Source: Anaeramoeba flamelloides
Lineage: Eukaryota > Metamonada > Anaeramoebidae
Assembly (NCBI GenBank): GCA_027625915.1
Contig: JANTQA010000023.1
Location: 10,726,001 to 10,790,000 of the forward strand
DNA length: 64,000 nucleotides
Direction: 5' to 3'
The notes beneath the pieces were generated by a model. It was given only the letters and a program-made list of their open reading frames with translations, had not been told where the DNA came from and made no database searches. Below are positions 59,289 to 64,000 of the stretch, in pieces (position 1 is the first letter of the stretch; each line of letters begins with the position of its first letter). A program made the position numbers and the translations under genes.

Positions 59289-62200
59289 TCTTAAACCAAT
59301 TTTTTGAATTTTTTTTTTTTTTAATTTTTTGATATGTACTCTTTTCAAAAATGCATATTTATTTATTTTAAGAGTACATATTAAGGAAATTTTAAATAGT
59401 GTCTATTAAATTCATATTTTTTTTTTTTTTTTTTGATTTTTAATTGTTTTTACTTAATCATAAGATCCACAGCATTTTAATTTTAATTAGAAATTATTTG
59501 TAATCATGAAAGTGAATTAAAAAATGTTAAAAATTATTCCCCAGTAATTGAAATATTTTCGAAATTTATAAAGGATAAAATTTTAAAAAAATAATTAACA
59601 AATAAAAGTAAAATCAAATAATTTGAAAAATTGAAATAAAAGTTTTTTTGTTTTTGATATCTTCTGAAAATGTTTTTTTTTGAAAATTGATCAAAAAACT
59701 TTATCTTTACTACACATACTAAAATTATTTGGTTTCTCCCTTTAATTGTTTTTTCATACAAAATAAATTTTTTGAGATTAAGTGTTATTTTTTTGAAACT
59801 TCATTCTTGTTGATCATTTACTATTGTGAAAAAAAGTGAGAATCAAAAATAAAGTTTGTAATTTTATTATGAAATTTAAAAAAATTATCTCTTTTCTTAT
59901 GGGCTAGGCTAAAAAAAATGACAAAAAATAACATATCTACAATGATGATTTAAATAACTTAAACTTTTGATCAACTTCTTGAAGATTGATTACTCTGTCA
60001 ATTTTGACTATTTTCAAATTTTGAATTGTTATTTTGTGTTATTTAAAATAACCATTTAGGAGTATAGTAAGAGTTTCTAATTATCAAAATTAGTAGAATC
60101 GTGTAATAAAAAAAATTAATAAAATATATGTAGATCAAGTATAACAGCTTATATTAATTTTTGAAAAAAGTGAAAATTAAAAGAGTTTTTTATTCATCTG
60201 ACTCATCCAATTTGAATATTTTAACAAATAATAATAATAATAAATATCAGTTGAAAATTTATAGATCAAATTGGTCAGTTTTTTTGGGTTTGGTATTTTA
60301 AAGAAGATTTTGGGAACTTCTGGATCAGTGAAAAATTTCAAAATTATTATAAAAAATTGTAGAATTTTTTAAATTTTATGTTAATTATTTTCCAGAATAT
60401 ATCGGAAATATATTTTTTGTTGTTTGTTTGTTTTGGATTATAGTTTAATTATTTAGTATTAACTAACCCATTTCAAATAATAACTCTTGTAATTTTGTTC
60501 ATTTCTCAAAAATAAGCTGATTATATTTCTCTCTGGGCGATATTAATAATATCACCTATTCAAAATTATAATTCTCATATTTTTTCAAATTCACTACAAT
60601 AATTCCAGTTAATTGCGAAAATTTATTAAAATTTCTCATTTCTTCAGAATTTAATAAAAGTTAATTAAAATTAATGTGAAGATAAAATTCTTTTAAATAT
60701 TTTTGATATCTAATTTAGATTATCTGACTTTTTTCGAATAAGTTCAAGAAGATTATTATAAAACAATAATAATAATAGGCATTCTCATCTAAAAGTATGG
60801 AATATATGGTGATATAATTCTTTCTTTCACAAGTTATTTATTTTTTAATAAATTACTTTTTACAGTAAGATACAATTTTACTGGAAAAAAAATAAACCTA
60901 AACTAATTTTGAAAAAAGAAAAAAAAAAAACAATTATATTTTAGACAGATTTTTTCTACAAATCTTATGAATTTTCAAAAATACACAAATTAATATATTA
61001 AAAGAGTTTTTTATTTTAGGATTATTGACTTTATTGAAATAATTGTTGTATAACAATTAGATCTTTAAAAAAAAAAATATTAAAGTTAAACAAAAATAAT
61101 AATTAACTCAAGATCAAAAACAAACAAGAAACAGAATTTTTTTAATTTGGTCCATAAAATTATCTAAATTTTTCATCAACAAAGTTATAATTTTATATAA
61201 TTTGTCCATTCACAATCATTAATAGTATTATATGTTACATTTAAAATTTAATACAATGGATATTATCAACTACATTGAGATTAATTATTTGGTTGTCTAG
61301 TCAAACACCTATCGAAAGTTTCTGCAATAATAACAGATATATATATTAATTTTGGAGCCTTCTTGATATCAGAAACATACTATCAACAATTACCAATTAA
61401 TGTTTGGAAATCTTTTTATCTTCTTTTCACACTTTTCCTAACAATTCTGATATTTTAGAGTAACTCCAAAGTAAAATTTGAATAATTTTTTTTTTGTAAT
61501 AAACTACTTTATCTAGTACAATTTTCTCTTTCTTCTTGGATTATTTAACCTGTTAAGGGAAAATACCAATTTAGAAATGTCTCTTCTATTCAACAAGTTC
61601 ATAAAATTTTTCTCAGTTAGTCTTTGATTGTTTATTATTCTGATCCAAAATATCAAGGAAAATTCTCAAAAATTGTGATTTATGAAATATGATTTACCGG
61701 GAAAATGAAATTATTGACTAATTTTATACTACTATTTACAATAAAAAATAATACATTAAAATGGAAAATATAAAAATATATTTTATTTTGTATAAGTTGA
61801 TTGTAATACAATATTATACTTGTATATATTAATATTTTCCAAAGAATAAAAGAATTTTATATGATGACTTTTCCATTTATAAATATATTTCTGGCTATTC
61901 GTGTTTCTTTAATATATTAAAATAATTTTTTTTTTTTTTTTGAATAGTATCAAATAGCATTTTTTTAATAATTTTAATTTATTGTAAGATAAAAAACACT
62001 AAAATATCATATAAAATCATTTCTAAAATCTTTTGAAATCGTATAAGGTTTACAACACTTAAACAGTCAAAATATTATCTTGTATTGGGTAAACGGATAT
62101 GTTAAATTAATTCTTATCTGATCGATCTTTCAATTTGTATTTATTTTTACAGTTCAGTATAAAATAAATTTTTGGCAATATATTTTGTTTTTTTCCGAAA

Positions 62201-63002
62201 TCCAAATTGGAGAATATAGGATGAATAGGCTGGAATTTAAGATATAAAAAAAATCATTCTTTTTGAGATGTTAATTGAAATTTTTTTTTAGTTTTGATTT
62301 TATTTACCCGTTTTACAAAAATTAATTTTTTTTAGGGAATTGAGACCAAAATAAAAAAAATATTTAAATTTATAACCCAAAAAAAAATTCATTTTAAAAC
62401 ATTGACCAATATATTTGTCATATATTCTCAAATTCTGATTTTGGAAAAAAAAAAACAATCGCTAAAAATTTCCTTTTTGGAACAAAGGTCCTAATAAAAA
62501 AAATTTTTTATAACATCTATATAACATTTTGATAACAAAATTTCCTTTTACATGATTTTTTCAATATTTTTTGAAAAAAATATTCTTATAAAAGGTTTGT
62601 AACATGTTGTAGATTTTATTACACATTTTATAACAAAAGTTAATGTTATATAAGTTTTTATTATAAAATTTTATAACATTTTCAACGTTTATAACACCTT
62701 TACAACACGTTTATAACATGTCCTAAAAAAACTTTTTTTATTAGGGAGGTAAATTAATCCCCAGACAAATAGTGATCACCTAAGAACCGAAACAACAATC
62801 AACACAAGATAAACTTTTTTCGAATTTCGGGGATTGTAAACCTTAAACGATTTCAAAAGATTTAAGAAATGGTTTTATATGATATTATAGTATTTTTTAT
62901 AATGCAAGGAATTAAAGATTATCTAAAATAAAGCTATTAAAGCCATCACTCTGAAAATTTGAATTAATTTAAGTATAACGAAATAAATGCAGGATTATTG
63001 AT
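59289..63002. other. Gene-free AT-rich region
   Basis: 3.7 kb with no credible coding frame. Only low-complexity runs, a small stem around the agagtacat / atgtactct pair (59334-59380) and a cluster of ataaca words at 62505-62720 are visible. Confidence 0.55.
62505..62720. repeat. Cluster of TTTATAACA-like words
   Basis: At least ten occurrences of ataaca/gtaaca or the reverse gttat in 215 bp (for example ttataacatctatataacat and gtttataacacctttacaac), spaced irregularly, about 280-500 bp before the signal-peptide-peptidase-like gene. A degenerate tandem repeat or binding-site cluster; no family known. Confidence 0.5.
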
Positions 63003-64000
63003 ATGAAACTAATGTCAAAAAACCATTTTTTCCTATTTCAAAATAATTCCCAAAAGATGCTCTTTTATTTTGGATTAATCTTGATCTGTTTTCTTATTGT
63101 GTTTAGTCTTTGGTTTGGAAGCCATCAGTCCCAGTGCCGTAAGGATTTGAATAACTTTCAAATCTTTCAACAAAAAGGACCAAATTTACCACCAGCACCA
63201 CTATTAAATCAAACAAAACCAAAAACATTTTTTAATATGTCTCAAGCAAAGCCACCAATACCAGGCTGGACAAAAAGGGCGCTTATGGGATCTTTATTAA
63301 TCTTTATAATTTTTTTTTTCTTGTTTAAATCATACCTTCTGCTTTGGACGTTACTGTATTTTAGCTTTTTAGTTTGCATCGCGACTTATGTGAATTTGCA
63401 GGGGATCGTTCCACAAAGATTTTCAAATAAAAAAATCAAAATCTTTGATCGTTTTGTTACATTTTCTTCAATTATTTGCATTTGTGGATCCTTATTGTTT
63501 CTATCTGCTTGGTTTTTTGCTTCCGATATATGTATAATCAATAATTTTATTTCAATTTCAATGCTAATTTTTGTATTAACTGTTGTTCGTTTTAAGACCT
63601 TTAAATCAATTACCAAGCTATTAATCTTCTTATCTTGCCTTCGTTTATTAACAGAAATAATTCTACCAATAATGATCCAAAAACGTCTACAAGACAAACA
63701 ACAACAACAACAACAACAACCACCAGAAAGAGAAAATTCACCAGCAAATGTAATGGAGTCTGGAATAATCTTACAAAAGGATTTATTAACAGTTATTGGA
63801 TCTTTTTTTGAATTCATGATCCCTTCAAAAATCGTCTTACCAACAAAGATTTGTGAGCCAACAGAAAAGTTAATGATACCTGTAAGTGATATTACATTGC
63901 CTGGATTTTTCATTGCATTTTTGTATCGTTACGATACACGTAGAAACGCAAAGGACCGTTCTTATTTTAATAACGGTTTAATAATTATCGGCTTTGTTAA
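63003..64000 (+). CDS. Signal-peptide-peptidase-like protein, probably inactive (3' truncated by window)
   Basis: Open from ATG 63003 to the window end (332 codons, no stop). Signal peptide peptidases are intramembrane aspartyl proteases with a YD motif, a GxGD motif and a later PAL motif. Visible here: a first span (~19-39), a short lumen-like loop, paired spans at ~95-130, and spans at ~151-175 and ~180-200. Next comes the segment that aligns with the YD-bearing span, KLLIFLSCLRLLTEIILPIM (205-224), where YD is replaced by Arg-Leu. A poly-Gln/Pro loop follows, then VSDITLPGFFIAFLYRYD (residues 294-311), which matches the GxGD span but has PVSD for GxGD. Asp296 is kept; the first Asp is not. 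The PAL motif would lie beyond the window. Family assignment rests mainly on the LPGFFIAFLYRYD block. Probably a non-catalytic family member in the endoplasmic reticulum or endosomes. Confidence 0.75.
   Translation, partial: MKLMSKNHFFLFQNNSQKMLFYFGLILICFLIVFSLWFGSHQSQCRKDLNNFQIFQQKGPNLPPAPLLNQTKPKTFFNMSQAKPPIPGWTKRALMGSLLIFIIFFFLFKSYLLLWTLLYFSFLVCIATYVNLQGIVPQRFSNKKIKIFDRFVTFSSIICICGSLLFLSAWFFASDICIINNFISISMLIFVLTVVRFKTFKSITKLLIFLSCLRLLTEIILPIMIQKRLQDKQQQQQQQPPERENSPANVMESGIILQKDLLTVIGSFFEFMIPSKIVLPTKICEPTEKLMIPVSDITLPGFFIAFLYRYDTRRNAKDRSYFNNGLIIIGFV

Noticed and set aside
63386-63913. 175-codon minus-strand frame with a poly-Cys run
   Set aside because: Poly-Cys is the antisense of the CAA repeat in the peptidase-like gene on the plus strand, which is open to the window end.
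1-64000. Retrovirus-like, Polinton-like or other capsid-bearing elements, CRISPR arrays, tRNA or rRNA genes
   Set aside because: No reverse transcriptase, integrase, capsid or polymerase frames, no spaced direct repeats, and no GC-rich cloverleaf or rRNA-like stretches were seen by eye.

Overview
The window is about 64 kb of very AT-rich eukaryotic nuclear DNA. Genes are interrupted by GT-AG introns, the standard stop codons are used, and proteins carry Lys/Glu/Asn/Gln-rich tracts. Intergenic DNA is full of homopolymer A/T runs and small inverted-repeat elements. The gene content fits an amoeboid protist: VIT/vWA proteins, Sec23/24-like zinc finger plus vWA proteins, protein disulfide isomerase and a signal-peptide-peptidase-like protein. 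A gene-sparse genome of the Anaeramoeba kind, or an amoebozoan, would match; the species is an inference and cannot be fixed from the sequence. No rRNA, tRNA, CRISPR array or prokaryotic operon structure was seen.

Layout. (1) 1-8340: repeats and one small single-span membrane protein (1913-2796). (2) 8341-10714 (+): zinc-finger/vWA protein, paralog A. (3) 13421-21151 (-): a complete PDI of 484 residues, whose second active site is split by a 6045-nt intron full of repeats. (4) 23732-29633 (+): a three-exon VIT + vWA protein of the VWA5A/PARP4-tail type, with an RGG-rich region and a 1917-nt intron that is essentially one inverted repeat element. (5) about 33970-35700 (+) and 39107-44461 (+): two related multi-pass membrane proteins built from a repeated hydrophobic unit with a membrane Asp and an Arg 15-16 residues later. 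I do not recognise this family. (6) 49083-53804 (-): paralog B of the zinc-finger/vWA family, with a 10-nt first exon. (7) 57852-59288 (+): a four-span membrane protein with a huge charged insert. (8) 63003 to the window end (+): a signal-peptide-peptidase-like protein lacking the first catalytic aspartate.

Splice joints were placed by reading frame, GT-AG sites and homology. For the four genes with complete models the exon lengths sum to whole codons. Short introns are 70-231 nt. Three long ones (1917, 2187 and 6045 nt) stand out, and at least two of these carry repeat elements. The intergenic DNA holds at least four dispersed repeat families, several with terminal inverted repeats, plus solitary hairpins and decayed coding fragments. 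There is no obvious pathway linking the genes. The recurrent theme is vWA proteins with Gly/Arg tracts and multi-span membrane proteins.
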